Positions 39,544 to 48,806 of a stretch of DNA of 64,000 nt are shown one piece after another. The translations under genes were made by a program, and so were the position numbers. Position 1 is the first letter of the stretch, and every line of letters begins with the position of its first letter. The notes beneath the pieces were generated by a model that saw only the letters and a program-made list of their open reading frames with translations, did not search any database and was not told where the DNA came from. The DNA is from Mucilaginibacter sp. 44-25 (GTDB lineage: Bacteria; Bacteroidota; Bacteroidia; Sphingobacteriales; Sphingobacteriaceae), in the NCBI GenBank assembly GCA_001898335.1, contig MKTS01000001.1, positions 496,001-560,000 on the forward strand. The letters run 5' to 3'.

Positions 39544-40269
39544 TTATTTTGTGCTGAACAGGCCGTATTTCAAAATGCAGTAAATTGCGCGGAACCCATC
39601 TTTCCAGCCTATTTTCTTGCCTTCATCGTAGGTACGGCCATAGTAAGAGATACCCACCTCGTAGATACGTATTTGTGGTATGCGTGCCATCTTCATCGTT
39701 ACCTCAGGTTCAAAACCAAAACGTTTCTCTTTTAATTTTAGCGATTGTAAAATCTTGGTATCAAATAACTTGTAACAAGTTTCCATATCCGTAAGGTTCA
39801 AATTGCTAAGCATATTGCTTAAGAATGTAAGCCAACGGTTACCTATGGTATGCCAAAAGAAAAGTATACGATGCGGGTTGCTTCCCATAAAGCGCGAGCC
39901 GTAAACCACATCGGCGAAACCTTTGCAAATAGGTTTCAGTAAGTCGTTATATTCTGCCGGGTCATACTCCAGGTCGGCATCCTGTATAATCGTATAATCG
40001 CCCGTTGCCTGGGCTATGCCGGTGTGCAGAGCTGCTCCTTTACCTTTGTTAACCGGGTGTTTAAAGTAGCGTATATTGAGGTCCGGGTTCTCATTGCGGT
40101 AAGCCGCGATGGCTTGTTCTGTATTGTCGCTCGAGCAATCATCAACTATTATGATCTCCTTTTGAATATTATCCATTAATTCAACAACTTTTATCTTGTT
40201 TAGAATGAGGTGAATGGTTCCGCCCTCGTTATAAGCAGGGATAATTATTGATAATTTATCTATTTTCAT
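39544..40269 (-). CDS. glycosyltransferase family 2, polyprenyl-phosphate type
   Basis: From the ATG at 40269 the product is 241 residues: [42 protein letters not shown], and [21 protein letters not shown] with the metal-binding Asp residues. Later, [41 protein letters not shown] is typical of dolichyl/undecaprenyl-phosphate glucose or mannose synthases. There are no C-terminal membrane helices. The frame is open to 40425, but that overlaps pbpC on the other strand, and the 40269 start matches the family. It is divergent from pbpC with 25 bases between start codons. Confidence 0.92.
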   Translation of the reverse strand: MKIDKLSIIIPAYNEGGTIHLILNKIKVVELMDNIQKEIIIVDDCSSDNTEQAIAAYRNENPDLNIRYFKHPVNKGKGAALHTGIAQATGDYTIIQDADLEYDPAEYNDLLKPICKGFADVVYGSRFMGSNPHRILFFWHTIGNRWLTFLSNMLSNLNLTDMETCYKLFDTKILQSLKLKEKRFGFEPEVTMKMARIPQIRIYEVGISYYGRTYDEGKKIGWKDGFRAIYCILKYGLFSTK

Positions 40270-40294
40270 TGGGTGATATTTATGCCTGGCAATA

Positions 40295-42688
40295 ATGCAA
40301 ATCAGTAAAAAAAGTTTAAAACAGTACGTTAAACGGCCAAAAGTAACTATTAGTGCCGCTATTTTACTGGCTTTATTGATTTGGTTTGCATTTTGCCTTC
40401 CAAAGCCTTTATTCAAAAGCTCCACATCTTACGTGATTGATGATGACAAAAGCCAACTGCTGGGCGCCTCTATAGCGGAAGATGGCCAGTGGCGTTTCCC
40501 TTATGACCCTAACGTTCCGGATAAATTCAGCAAATGTATTATCGCATTTGAAGATAAGCGCTTTAACAGCCACTTGGGATTCGACCCTTTAGCATTTGGC
40601 AGGGCCATTAAGCAGAACCTGCGTAACAAACGGGTAACCAGCGGCGGCAGCACCATAACCATGCAAGTTATCCGTTTAGCCACCCACCACAACCGTACCA
40701 TTTGGAATAAGATCGCGGAGATCGTGATGGCTATACGGTTAGAATTAGGTTACGGTAAAAAAGAGATCATGGCATTATATGCCAGTAATGCGCCTTTTGG
40801 CAGCAATGTTATAGGGCTGGATGCAGCGGCCTGGCGATACTTTGGGCGAAGCGCTGATAAACTATCATGGGGTGAGATGGCTGCCCTGGCAGTATTACCT
40901 AACTCACCGTCGCTGGTACACCCGGGCAAGAACAGGCAGATATTATTAAAGAAACGTAACCAGCTACTCGCTCGCTTGCAACAACAAGGAACCATTGACA
41001 GCACCACTGCAGCCCTGGCACGTTTTGAACCTGTACCTGATAAGCCGTTGCCGTTACCTCAGCTTGCCCCTCATTTGCTGCAACGTTTTAAAGCTGATGC
41101 TAAGGCTGCTAACCTATCTGATACCCGTATCACTACCTCCATTAAAAGCAACCTGCAGCAACAGGTAGAAGATGTTGTAGAAAAGCATCACCAGGTATTA
41201 AAAGCTAACGACATTAATAACCTCGCTGCAGTTGTGCTGGATGTGGAAACAGGCGCTACTTTAGCTTACGTAGGCAATGTTTCGCATAGGGAAGATCCGG
41301 AAACGGAAAGCGATGTAGATGTGATAAGCGCACCGCGAAGTCCGGGTAGTACGCTCAAACCGCTGTTATACGCCAGTATGCTGCACGATGGCTTGATATT
41401 GCCAAACAGTTTAATACCTGATGTGCCTACACAAATTGCAGGCTACCATCCCGAGAATTTTGATCTGGGGTATGATGGCGCTGTACCGGCATCCAACGCA
41501 TTATCGCGTTCGTTAAACGTGCCTGCAGTAAAGATGTTGCAACAATACAAGTACGAGCGTTTTTATGATATGCTGAAACGAACCGGCATCACTACACTCA
41601 ATCAACCGGCAGATCATTACGGACTTGCGCTTATCCTGGGTGGTGGCGAAAATACTCTTTGGGAACTTACCGGAGCTTACGCAGATATGGCACGTGTGCT
41701 AAACCATTATAACAAAAATGGAGGCAAATATGATGCTAACGATTATCACTACCCGAAATATTTTTACTCGGCCTTGAAGCAGCCAAATCTGCAAAACAAC
41801 GGCCTGCTTGATGCCGGATCTATTTACTATACGCTGCAGGCAATGGAGGAAGTGATGCGCCCCGGCGAAGAAATGCTTTGGCAGCAGTTCAGCTCCAGCC
41901 AGCGTGTAGCCTGGAAAACGGGTACCAGCTTTGGTTTTAGGGACGGCTGGGCAATTGGTGTTACGCCCAAATATGTGGTGGGGGTGTGGGTAGGTAATAC
42001 GGATGGCGAGGGCAGACCGGGATTAACCGGAATCAATACCGCCGCGCCTGTGCTTTTCGAGATATTTCGCCTGTTGCCTGCTGCACGTGAATGGTTTGAT
42101 GCACCATCAGGCGAGTTAGTGAAGATCAACGTTTGCCCTGAGAGTGGTTATCGTGCCGGCCAGTATTGTATTAACCCGATTGAGCAGTATGTACCTAAAA
42201 CCTGCTTAAAAGCGCCGGTTTGCCCATGGCATAAAATGGTACACTTGTCCGCAGATCGCAGATACCAGGTTACAGCCAACTGTGTTTCGCCCGATAAAAT
42301 GCTGAACCAGCCCTGGTTTGTACTACCGCCATCCATGGAGTATTATTATAAAACCAAAAATTATCGGTACCATGTTCTTCCGGCTTTCGCGCCGGGGTGC
42401 GAACAAAATGATACTAACCCCATGGAATTGATATATCCCAAGGACGGCGCAAAAGTTTATGTCCCGCTTGAGGCCGATGGCAAACGTGGCAGAATGATTT
42501 GCAACGCGGCGCACCGTGTAGCCGGCAGTAAGATTTTCTGGCACCTGGATGGTGCATATGTGGGGCAAAGCAGCGCCTTCCAGCAAATGGCTTTAAACCC
42601 TGCGCCGGGTAAACATAAACTTACACTTGTTGATGGCGCGGGTAATACTGTCAACATAAATTTTGAAGTACTGGATAAGAATAAATAG
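40295..42688 (+). CDS. pbpC: penicillin-binding protein 1C
   Basis: The 797-residue bifunctional enzyme has one N-terminal membrane helix ([19 protein letters not shown]). The transglycosylase domain has [21 protein letters not shown] and [13 protein letters not shown]. The transpeptidase has SPGSTLKP near residue 347 (active Ser), SLN, and KTGTS near 541. A C-terminal BiPBP_C beta domain follows, with Cys-rich [12 protein letters not shown] and [10 protein letters not shown] motifs. It polymerises and cross-links peptidoglycan. In proteobacteria pbpC is usually next to an alpha-2-macroglobulin gene; none is present here. The exonuclease gene downstream starts nine bases after its stop. Confidence 0.95.
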   Translation: MQISKKSLKQYVKRPKVTISAAILLALLIWFAFCLPKPLFKSSTSYVIDDDKSQLLGASIAEDGQWRFPYDPNVPDKFSKCIIAFEDKRFNSHLGFDPLAFGRAIKQNLRNKRVTSGGSTITMQVIRLATHHNRTIWNKIAEIVMAIRLELGYGKKEIMALYASNAPFGSNVIGLDAAAWRYFGRSADKLSWGEMAALAVLPNSPSLVHPGKNRQILLKKRNQLLARLQQQGTIDSTTAALARFEPVPDKPLPLPQLAPHLLQRFKADAKAANLSDTRITTSIKSNLQQQVEDVVEKHHQVLKANDINNLAAVVLDVETGATLAYVGNVSHREDPETESDVDVISAPRSPGSTLKPLLYASMLHDGLILPNSLIPDVPTQIAGYHPENFDLGYDGAVPASNALSRSLNVPAVKMLQQYKYERFYDMLKRTGITTLNQPADHYGLALILGGGENTLWELTGAYADMARVLNHYNKNGGKYDANDYHYPKYFYSALKQPNLQNNGLLDAGSIYYTLQAMEEVMRPGEEMLWQQFSSSQRVAWKTGTSFGFRDGWAIGVTPKYVVGVWVGNTDGEGRPGLTGINTAAPVLFEIFRLLPAAREWFDAPSGELVKINVCPESGYRAGQYCINPIEQYVPKTCLKAPVCPWHKMVHLSADRRYQVTANCVSPDKMLNQPWFVLPPSMEYYYKTKNYRYHVLPAFAPGCEQNDTNPMELIYPKDGAKVYVPLEADGKRGRMICNAAHRVAGSKIFWHLDGAYVGQSSAFQQMALNPAPGKHKLTLVDGAGNTVNINFEVLDKNK

Positions 42689-42697
42689 ATTAGAAGC

Positions 42698-43411
42698 ATG
42701 CTTGAACAATACGACCTTGGAAACCTGATGGTGCTGGATATTGAAACCGTTCCAAAATATCCTTTATATACCGATATGCCCGAAATATTGCAGGAGCTTT
42801 GGGCGCACAAAACGCGCAATATGCGAGGCGAGGCCACGGCCGAGGAGTTTTACGAACGTGCAGGTATATGGGCTGAGTTTGGCAAGATAGTTTGTATCTC
42901 GGTTGGAATCTTTATCAATAGCAGTGGTAAGCGCCCGGGTTTAAGGGTAAAATCATTTGCCGGGCACGATGAGAAAAAATTACTGCAGGAATTTTCCCGG
43001 ATGCTGAGCGGGCAGCCCTTGAGCGTTATCCTCTGCGCGCATAACGGTAAGGAATTTGATTTCCCGTACATCTGCCGGCGAATGCTTATCCACGGTATAC
43101 CGTTCCCGCCTCATTTGCAAATGCAAGGCAAAAAGCCGTGGGAGATACAGCATTTGGATACTATGGAACTATGGAAATTCGGCGATTATAAAAGCTATAC
43201 GTCCCTTAATTTGCTCACCGCTATATTTGATATCCCTACGTCTAAGGACGATATTGACGGCAGCCAGGTTGGCCATGTTTATTGGGTCGAGAACGCTTTG
43301 GAACGCATTTGCACTTATTGCCAGAAAGATGTGGTGGCTACAGCACAACTCATACGTCGTTACCGTGGTGAGAGTTTGATTGAAGAGGAGTGTGTAACAG
43401 TGGTAGATTGA
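42698..43411 (+). CDS. PolB-related 3'-5' exonuclease (DEDD superfamily)
   Basis: The 237-residue protein begins LGNLMVLDIETVPKYPLY with the first DxE. LCAHNGKEFDFPYICRRM supplies the second block, and ICTYCQKDVVATAQLIRRY the third, matching the stand-alone exonuclease family related to DNA polymerase B. It probably trims DNA 3' ends in repair. It is likely co-transcribed with pbpC, and the terminator at 43421 ends this unit. Confidence 0.88.
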   Translation: MLEQYDLGNLMVLDIETVPKYPLYTDMPEILQELWAHKTRNMRGEATAEEFYERAGIWAEFGKIVCISVGIFINSSGKRPGLRVKSFAGHDEKKLLQEFSRMLSGQPLSVILCAHNGKEFDFPYICRRMLIHGIPFPPHLQMQGKKPWEIQHLDTMELWKFGDYKSYTSLNLLTAIFDIPTSKDDIDGSQVGHVYWVENALERICTYCQKDVVATAQLIRRYRGESLIEEECVTVVD

Positions 43412-43420
43412 AGCATAAAA

Positions 43421-43448
43421 AAAGCCTCTCATTTACATGAGAGGCTTT
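43421..43448. terminator. bidirectional terminator between the exonuclease gene and tRNA-His
   Basis: AAAGCCTCTCAT (43421-43432) pairs perfectly with ATGAGAGGCTTT (43437-43448) around TTAC. On the minus strand it is followed by seven T and starts one base after the tRNA. It serves the plus-strand gene too. Confidence 0.92.
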
Positions 43449-43449
43449 G

Positions 43450-43524
43450 GGTAAATGATGGGGCTCGAACCCACGACCCTCGGTACCACAAACCGATGCT
43501 CTAACCAACTGAGCTACATCTACC
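43450..43524 (-). tRNA. tRNA-His (anticodon GUG)
   Basis: Acceptor strands GTAGATG and CATTTAC pair with one G-U, and an extra G at -1 faces C73, the identity element of histidine tRNA. The anticodon loop TTGTGGT gives GTG, the D arm contains AGCTCAGTTGGTTAGAGC, and the T loop is GGTTCGAGCCC. Confidence 0.96.
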
Positions 43525-43536
43525 GTGTTGGGATTG

Positions 43537-43566
43537 CAAAAATAGAAAATTGCCTGCTATTTGCAA
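43537..43566 (-). promoter_or_regulatory. promoter of tRNA-His
   Basis: On the minus strand TTG (43566-43564), exactly 19 bases, and TATTTTTG (43544-43537) match the Bacteroidetes consensus fully, 13 bases before the tRNA. Confidence 0.8.
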
Positions 43567-43617
43567 TAATTTTTTAAAAATATCGTCTCTGTGTTCAAAA
43601 TGAGCGTGTTGCGAAAG

Positions 43618-44289
43618 CTAAAACTTAAATATGGCTCTAAGTCCTGAGATAGCTATCTGCAAACCAACACAAAAAATAAGGAATGCCGAGATGCGGTTAA
43701 CGATGTTTTCGCCATTGCTGCCCAGGTAATTGATAAGTGTTTTGGTGTTCAGATACAAAATGTAGATCATCACGCACATTACCATTATGGCAATCATTAC
43801 TGCCAGCAGATTAATGTAATATTCCCTGCTTCCAAATTTTTCGCCATGTGCGCTTAAAGTAAACAGTACCGATATGGTACCTGCGCCGGTGGTCATAGGA
43901 AAAGAAATAGGGTAAAAAAGTTTAGGGGTAAGCTGCTGATAGGCCGATATAGGTGTTTTTATTTCAACAGCTTCATCGTTAGTATCTGATCCCTGATCGG
44001 ATGACAGAAATTCCCAGCCTATTTTACAAATCATAATACCCCCGGCAAGCTGCACTACAGGTATAGAAATACCGAATAGCTCCAGTATCCAATGGCCCGC
44101 AAAAAGCGCCACGGTGCAAATACAAAAACCATAAAAAGCTATACGGCCTACGGCCTTACGCTTTTCGGCACGTGAAAGATGCTCAAAGTAGGGGCTTACA
44201 ATAAATGCTGACCCCACAGGATTGACTACCGGAAAAAGGGCAATGATGCCCATAAATACTAAATGTATAAACGACTCGAACGATGGCAT
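43618..44289 (-). CDS. MarC-family integral membrane protein
   Basis: From the ATG at 44289 the 223-residue product begins MPSFESFIHLVFMGIIALFPVVNPVGSAFIV, the family start with the conserved NPVG. About six helices are visible, plus QLAGGIMICKIGWEFL and FYPISFPMTTGAGTISVLFTL, where PMTTGAG is a MarC signature. MarC was once linked to antibiotic resistance without good support. Its transport substrate is unknown. The ten codons upstream to 44319 are open but non-conserved. Confidence 0.9.
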   Translation of the reverse strand: MPSFESFIHLVFMGIIALFPVVNPVGSAFIVSPYFEHLSRAEKRKAVGRIAFYGFCICTVALFAGHWILELFGISIPVVQLAGGIMICKIGWEFLSSDQGSDTNDEAVEIKTPISAYQQLTPKLFYPISFPMTTGAGTISVLFTLSAHGEKFGSREYYINLLAVMIAIMVMCVMIYILYLNTKTLINYLGSNGENIVNRISAFLIFCVGLQIAISGLRAIFKF

Positions 44290-44416
44290 GTTACAAGCGC
44301 ATAGTTGCGCGGCTACCAAATATATTTATTATAGAGAGATTTTGGTTTATTAAATCACTATTGTTTTCTATCACAATTACAGCTAAGGATTATCTTTTTA
44401 AATGGTATGTAATAAT

Positions 44417-44424
44417 TAGTTTTG
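44417..44424 (+). promoter_or_regulatory. -7 box of the DUF92 gene
   Basis: TAGTTTTG is a perfect TAnnTTTG. Six bases separate it from the ATG at 44431, so transcription would begin at or very near the start codon. Confidence 0.55.
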
Positions 44425-44430
44425 CGAAAC

Positions 44431-45150
44431 ATGATCGGGTATAGCATAAGCATTTTTTCCATAGCATTAGCGGCGTTTTTAAGCTATATATTGAGCAAGC
44501 TTACTGCCTGGGGCGCTGTGATCGGTGCTATTGTTGCAATGCTGATATTTGTAGGTGCAGGATATGCCGGCCTGATGCAATTGGCAGCCTTCTTTATTCT
44601 TTCAACTTTAGCAACCAGTCATAAAAAACAGGAAAAGAAAAAATTAAGCCTACCCGGCGAGCAATCAACACGCGATGCCTGGCAGGTGGTGGCTAATGGC
44701 GGTATTGCTGCAATATGTGGAACGCTGGCATGGCTCTCGCCTCCAAACGCGCTATATTTTCATTTAATGCTTGCGGCTTCCTTGGCGTCGGCTACGGCAG
44801 ATACATTATCGTCAGAACTTGGCTCAGTATATGGCAGACGATTTTACAATATCGTTACCTTAAAGCCGGACGTAAGGGGGGAGGACGGCGTAGTAAGCCT
44901 CGAAGGCTCAATTACAGGTGTATCGGGTGCAGCAATTATTGCATTGATCGCCCAGATAAATACCACTGCTTTAGGATATAATAAAGCAGTGGTGATAATT
45001 CTTGCCGCCGGTACCTTGGGGAATATAATTGATTCCGTTCTGGGTGCTACTCTTGAGCGTCGCGGTTATATTGGTAATAACACGGTTAATGCAATGAATA
45101 CGTTTGCAGCAGCCATTATAGCATGGCTGCTGCAAAGCCTATTTATTTAA
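44431..45150 (+). CDS. DUF92 family membrane protein
   Basis: The 239-residue protein has about six membrane segments. It contains HLMLAASLASATADTLSSELGSVYGRRFYNIVTLKPDVRGEDGVVSLEGSITG, the highly conserved DUF92 core with Asp/Glu residues in the membrane. VVIILAAGTLGNIIDSVLGATLERRG follows. In plants and cyanobacteria a relative (VTE6) is a phytyl-phosphate kinase, so a role in isoprenoid phosphate metabolism is possible here. A TTG at 44422 is an alternative start. It overlaps the aspartokinase stop by eight bases. Confidence 0.88.
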   Translation: MIGYSISIFSIALAAFLSYILSKLTAWGAVIGAIVAMLIFVGAGYAGLMQLAAFFILSTLATSHKKQEKKKLSLPGEQSTRDAWQVVANGGIAAICGTLAWLSPPNALYFHLMLAASLASATADTLSSELGSVYGRRFYNIVTLKPDVRGEDGVVSLEGSITGVSGAAIIALIAQINTTALGYNKAVVIILAAGTLGNIIDSVLGATLERRGYIGNNTVNAMNTFAAAIIAWLLQSLFI

Positions 45151-46399
45151 TAACTATCTGTGCGGTATTACGGCTGGTTTGTTTCATTAGTATTGTGCTG
45201 TCGCCAACAATTTCCTGTAAGCTTTTATCCGTGTAATGCCTTAAGGTAACGAGCTTTAATTCATTGTTATACTTCGTTTTATAATTTTCTTTTAGACTTA
45301 CTAAAAGTTTATCAAAACGGTCGGCTGTGTAGTCAAAACAAGCTGTGAAACTTAATGCTGAGGTTTGCATCATATTGATCTTCACATGATATTTAGCGAA
45401 GCAGGCAAAAATTTCGCTTAAGTGGCTTTCTGTAATAAAAGAATAATCGTTAGCAGAAACAGATAACAGTACCTGATTATTTTTAACAATTATTACCGGC
45501 TGAGTAAAGTTATTCGTCGCGTTTTGTTTAATAATGGTGCCCGGCGCGTCAGGATTGGTAAATGGTTTAACCAGTAAAGGGATGTTAGCGTTTTGCAGGG
45601 GCTTAATAGTTTTAGGGTGTATTACGCTTGCTCCATAATAAGTCATCTCGATAGCTTCCTGGTAGGACAGTTCTTCAAACTTAATGGTATCCGTAAACAG
45701 TTTTGGGTCGGCATTTAAAATACCGGGAACATCTTTCCAGGTTGTTACCGACTCGGCGCCCAGGCAGGCCGCAAAAATAGATGCGGTATAATCCGAGCCT
45801 TCACGACCGAGCGTCGTGGTGAAATTTTCAGACGTGCCACCTATAAAGCCTTGGGTGATCACTATACTTTTTTCCAAAAGCGTCGGGATGTCTTTTTGAA
45901 TGCTCGCTTTTGTCTTATCCCAGTCAACACTACCTTCCCTGTAAGTATTGTCGGTGTGTATGTACCCACGCGCATCAATCCATTTACATGCTATATCGTT
46001 ATGATTTAACCACGCGGCTACTATACGTGTTGACACCAATTCGCCTATAGAAACTATCTGGTCGTAAATAAAGTCATAATCATCATGCGGCTCATCCTCA
46101 ATCATCCAGTCGATCTCCACGAATGTGTTGGCCACTTCATCAAATACGGGGTGATTATCGCCAAATAGCTCGTGCATTAAGGCGTAATGATAATTTTTTA
46201 TGTCGTCGAATATGCCATGAAGATCATCGCTGCCATTTACATAAGCGTGCGTAAGTTTTTCAAGGGCATTGGTGGTTTTACCCATTGCAGAAACCACTAT
46301 CAAGATCTGTTTACCGCTGTAGTTACTGACTACCTTACCGAGATTAATAACACCCGGTGCATCTTTAACTGAAGCACCACCGAACTTAAATACAAGCAT
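45143..46399 (-). CDS. lysC: aspartate kinase, monofunctional
   Basis: The 418-residue protein begins MLVFKFGGASVKDAPGVINLGKVV (KFGG, amino acid kinase). It has TTLGREGSDYTASIFAACLGAESVTTWKDVPGILNADPKL, with aspartate and ATP sites, and a C-terminal region of about 120 residues with ACT-like content. It phosphorylates aspartate, the first step to lysine, threonine and methionine. Feedback regulation through the ACT region is expected but the effector cannot be told. It directly follows the DUF3298-type gene on the same strand with no gap. Confidence 0.92.
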   Translation of the reverse strand: MLVFKFGGASVKDAPGVINLGKVVSNYSGKQILIVVSAMGKTTNALEKLTHAYVNGSDDLHGIFDDIKNYHYALMHELFGDNHPVFDEVANTFVEIDWMIEDEPHDDYDFIYDQIVSIGELVSTRIVAAWLNHNDIACKWIDARGYIHTDNTYREGSVDWDKTKASIQKDIPTLLEKSIVITQGFIGGTSENFTTTLGREGSDYTASIFAACLGAESVTTWKDVPGILNADPKLFTDTIKFEELSYQEAIEMTYYGASVIHPKTIKPLQNANIPLLVKPFTNPDAPGTIIKQNATNNFTQPVIIVKNNQVLLSVSANDYSFITESHLSEIFACFAKYHVKINMMQTSALSFTACFDYTADRFDKLLVSLKENYKTKYNNELKLVTLRHYTDKSLQEIVGDSTILMKQTSRNTAQIVIK

Positions 46400-47209
46400 T
46401 TATTTTACAAATTGACTAACAGCGGTATTTGGCCGCAAAATGTTTTTAATTGATGAATAAGGAATAAGTAATTCGGTTTTTCCGGCGGCATAAGGCTTAA
46501 TTTCATACTGGTTGTAAATAAACCTCAAGCCCGTTGGTGTTACCGAAAAATTATTATTCAGCGCGAATTCATTATCCTTAAAAAAATAATCACGAGCCAG
46601 TGAGGCGGTATCTGCAAGTTTTTCATTTTTGCGAAATATCCCTTCCGCTACCTTAGTTAACTCGTTGTATTTGCCCCCGGCAATAATATCATTTATGCTT
46701 ATGTTTTTACCTACTTTAGGGTTCCAGTTGATAAAACCGGTGTAGCTTGCGCCATGCGCACCACCCTGAAATGTATAGCCGCCACATTCTAAAGTAACCA
46801 GGGCAGAGTCTTGTAATAATACTTTGGCGTAGCTATCAAGCGTATAATATATGGCAGATTTCGGCTCACTCTTTTTAAAGTCGTCGTATGATTGTATGAT
46901 TTTTTTTGCCATTGCGGTCACACTGGTATCAGGCTTTTTATCATTCATTACAAACATTTGGGTAAGCCTTTTAGTAATGGTATCATTTAACATATGGGCA
47001 TCCTTAAATACTGGGTATTTGATATTAACCGCTGTGCAGCTACTATCGGGTTTATTGCCACAGTCTGTAGCCCGTTCATGCAAGGTTTGGTACTGATAAA
47101 CCAGCGTATCGTTAAAAATATCGTGTGATGGTTTGTTAGTAGGTGTAGTAAATTGGCAGGAGCTTAACAACACTACTGACAGAAAGGTAAACGTGAAGAT
47201 GTTTTTCAT
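46400..47209 (-). CDS. DUF3298/RsiV-like lipoprotein
   Basis: From the ATG at 47209 the 269-residue product begins MKNIFTFTFLSVVLLSSCQF, a lipoprotein signal with Cys at residue 18. The rest matches the DUF4163-DUF3298 pair: CTAVNIKYPVFKDAHMLNDTITKRLTQMF, then GGYTFQGGAHGASYTGFINWNPKVGKNISINDII and PTGLRFIYNQYEIKPYAAGKTELLIPY. The same pair makes up the outer part of the lysozyme-sensing anti-sigma factor RsiV, but no sigma factor or cytoplasmic domain is present here. Its ATG overlaps the stop of the upstream acetyltransferase (ATGA), showing coupling. Confidence 0.87.
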   Translation of the reverse strand: MKNIFTFTFLSVVLLSSCQFTTPTNKPSHDIFNDTLVYQYQTLHERATDCGNKPDSSCTAVNIKYPVFKDAHMLNDTITKRLTQMFVMNDKKPDTSVTAMAKKIIQSYDDFKKSEPKSAIYYTLDSYAKVLLQDSALVTLECGGYTFQGGAHGASYTGFINWNPKVGKNISINDIIAGGKYNELTKVAEGIFRKNEKLADTASLARDYFFKDNEFALNNNFSVTPTGLRFIYNQYEIKPYAAGKTELLIPYSSIKNILRPNTAVSQFVK

Positions 47210-47679
47210 AAGTTGGCAACTTGTTCTTTTGATAACGACGCGTTGATCCATCCGGAATCAAGATCGGCGCCATATTTTTTATAAAAGTTAATGGCCGGCT
47301 CGTTCCAGTCGAGTACCTGCCAAACCATGCCGCTAAACCCAAGCTCCCTTACCTCCTGAAAAAGGCGGTCAAAAAGCATCTTGCCTATGCCTTTACCCCT
47401 AAATTCCTCTGTTACAATAAGGTCTTCCAGATAAAGGCGGCTACCCTTCCAGGTAGAGTAGCGCACATAGTACAATGCAAACGCAACAACCACATCATGT
47501 GTTTCAACAACAAACGCTTTCCAGACAGGATTTTTTCCAAATCCGGCTTCTTCAAACTCCTCAAGAGTAACCGTTACCTGCTCGGGGGCGCGCTCAAACA
47601 AAGCCAGTTCACGTATAAGTTCCATTAAACGAGGGCAATCTGCCTTTGTAGCCACGCGAATATTAAAATGGTCGCTCAT
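47206..47679 (-). CDS. GNAT-family N-acetyltransferase (diamine acetyltransferase-like)
   Basis: The 157-residue protein begins HFNIRVATKADCPRLMELIRELALFE. It has RLYLEDLIVTEEFRGKGIGKMLFDRL, with the acetyl-CoA-binding R-x-x-G-x-G, and WQVLDWNEPAINFYKKYGA. This pattern (LEDLxV, WxVLDWNxPAxxFY) is that of spermidine/spermine or thialysine acetyltransferases. The substrate is a small amine by analogy only. It is coupled to the DUF3298 gene. Confidence 0.9.
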   Translation of the reverse strand: MSDHFNIRVATKADCPRLMELIRELALFERAPEQVTVTLEEFEEAGFGKNPVWKAFVVETHDVVVAFALYYVRYSTWKGSRLYLEDLIVTEEFRGKGIGKMLFDRLFQEVRELGFSGMVWQVLDWNEPAINFYKKYGADLDSGWINASLSKEQVANL

Positions 47680-47712
47680 AAAAACTGAGGTAAATAATTT
47701 ATTAACTAAGTC

Positions 47713-48393
47713 TTAAGTAGTCTTCTTAGGTCGGCTACCGAAAATGGTACTGCCTAAACGTATCATATTACTGCCCTGTGCTATAGCTATTTTATAATCC
47801 GATGACATACCCATTGATAATATGTTAAAAGACGGTTCTTTTCTGAAGAAGCTAACCTTTACACCATCGAAAAAAGTTTTAAGCTCGTAATATTCTTCTT
47901 TTATCTGCTTTTCGCTATCGGTGTTAGTGGCAATTCCCATTAATCCACGTATGCGTATATTTTTCAGCGTTGTAAACTCTTCGCTTCTTAATATTTCTAT
48001 TGCTTCATCAAAGCCGAGTCCGTATTTAGTTTCCTCATCGGCTATGTAAATTTGCAGCAGGCAATCAATAATACGGTTATTTTTTGCAGCATGTTTATTA
48101 ATTTCCTGTAATAGCTTAAGGCTATCAACGGATTGTATCATGCTGATGAACGGGGCAATATATTTTACCTTATTGGTTTGTAAATGGCCTATCAGATGCC
48201 ACTCAATATCTTTAGGCAATTGCTCTTGCTTTTCAACCAGTTCCTGCACAGTATTCTCGCCAAACAAACGCTGACCTGCATCGTATGCTCGCTGGAGGTC
48301 TGCCACGGGTTTGGTTTTTGATACCGCAAGCAAGGCGACACCCATGGGTACGGTTTCTTTTTTTAAGTTACTGATATTATCGGCAATGCTCAT
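47713..48393 (-). CDS. yggS: YggS-family pyridoxal phosphate homeostasis protein
   Basis: The 226-residue protein has the PLP lysine in ALLAVSKTKPVADLQRAYDAGQRLFGENTVQELVEK, then WHLIGHLQTNKVKYI, and the phosphate-binding LSMGMSSDYKIAIAQGSNMIRLGSTIFG. Members bind PLP in a single barrel without enzymatic activity and keep vitamin B6 and amino acid pools balanced. It begins the minus-strand run ahead of the GNAT gene and is divergent from the DUF4296 gene. Confidence 0.94.
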   Translation of the reverse strand: MSIADNISNLKKETVPMGVALLAVSKTKPVADLQRAYDAGQRLFGENTVQELVEKQEQLPKDIEWHLIGHLQTNKVKYIAPFISMIQSVDSLKLLQEINKHAAKNNRIIDCLLQIYIADEETKYGLGFDEAIEILRSEEFTTLKNIRIRGLMGIATNTDSEKQIKEEYYELKTFFDGVKVSFFRKEPSFNILSMGMSSDYKIAIAQGSNMIRLGSTIFGSRPKKTT

Positions 48394-48434
48394 TTATCCG
48401 TAAATTTGTGGTTTAAACGCCGCTAAATTACAGA

Positions 48435-48806
48435 ATGCAAAAATATTTAAGCTTGTTTTTTTCAGTATTGCTGTTTGCCGCCTGTAAGCAGGAAGGGCCA
48501 CCACCCAACACCATTGACGAAAAAAAAATGGTAAAGCTGCTGACTGACCTTCATATCGCTGACGGTGAGTTATATACTATCACACCCGTTAACGATAGCC
48601 TGTATAAGTATGGCAGGGAAAAATACGTCACACTTTTTAAGAACTATCATGTTAGCGAAGATCAGTTCAAAAAAAGCTATCGCTATTATGCGCTACAGCC
48701 TGAAAAGATACAGGCGATATATGATGGAGTCAGCAAAGCACTAAAAGCCAAGCTCGACTCCATAAACAAAAAACCAATACAGAAGAATGCTTTACCCCTC
48801 CAATAG
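48435..48806 (+). CDS. DUF4296 lipoprotein
   Basis: The 123-residue product begins MQKYLSLFFSVLLFAACKQEGPPPN (lipobox with Cys at 17). It has IDEKKMVKLLTDLHIADGELYTI and YVTLFKNYHVSEDQFKKSYRYYALQPEKIQAIYDGV, the compact helical DUF4296 domain specific to Bacteroidetes. Its last 20 bases overlap the start of mutS2, so the two are co-translated. Function unknown. Confidence 0.85.
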   Translation: MQKYLSLFFSVLLFAACKQEGPPPNTIDEKKMVKLLTDLHIADGELYTITPVNDSLYKYGREKYVTLFKNYHVSEDQFKKSYRYYALQPEKIQAIYDGVSKALKAKLDSINKKPIQKNALPLQ

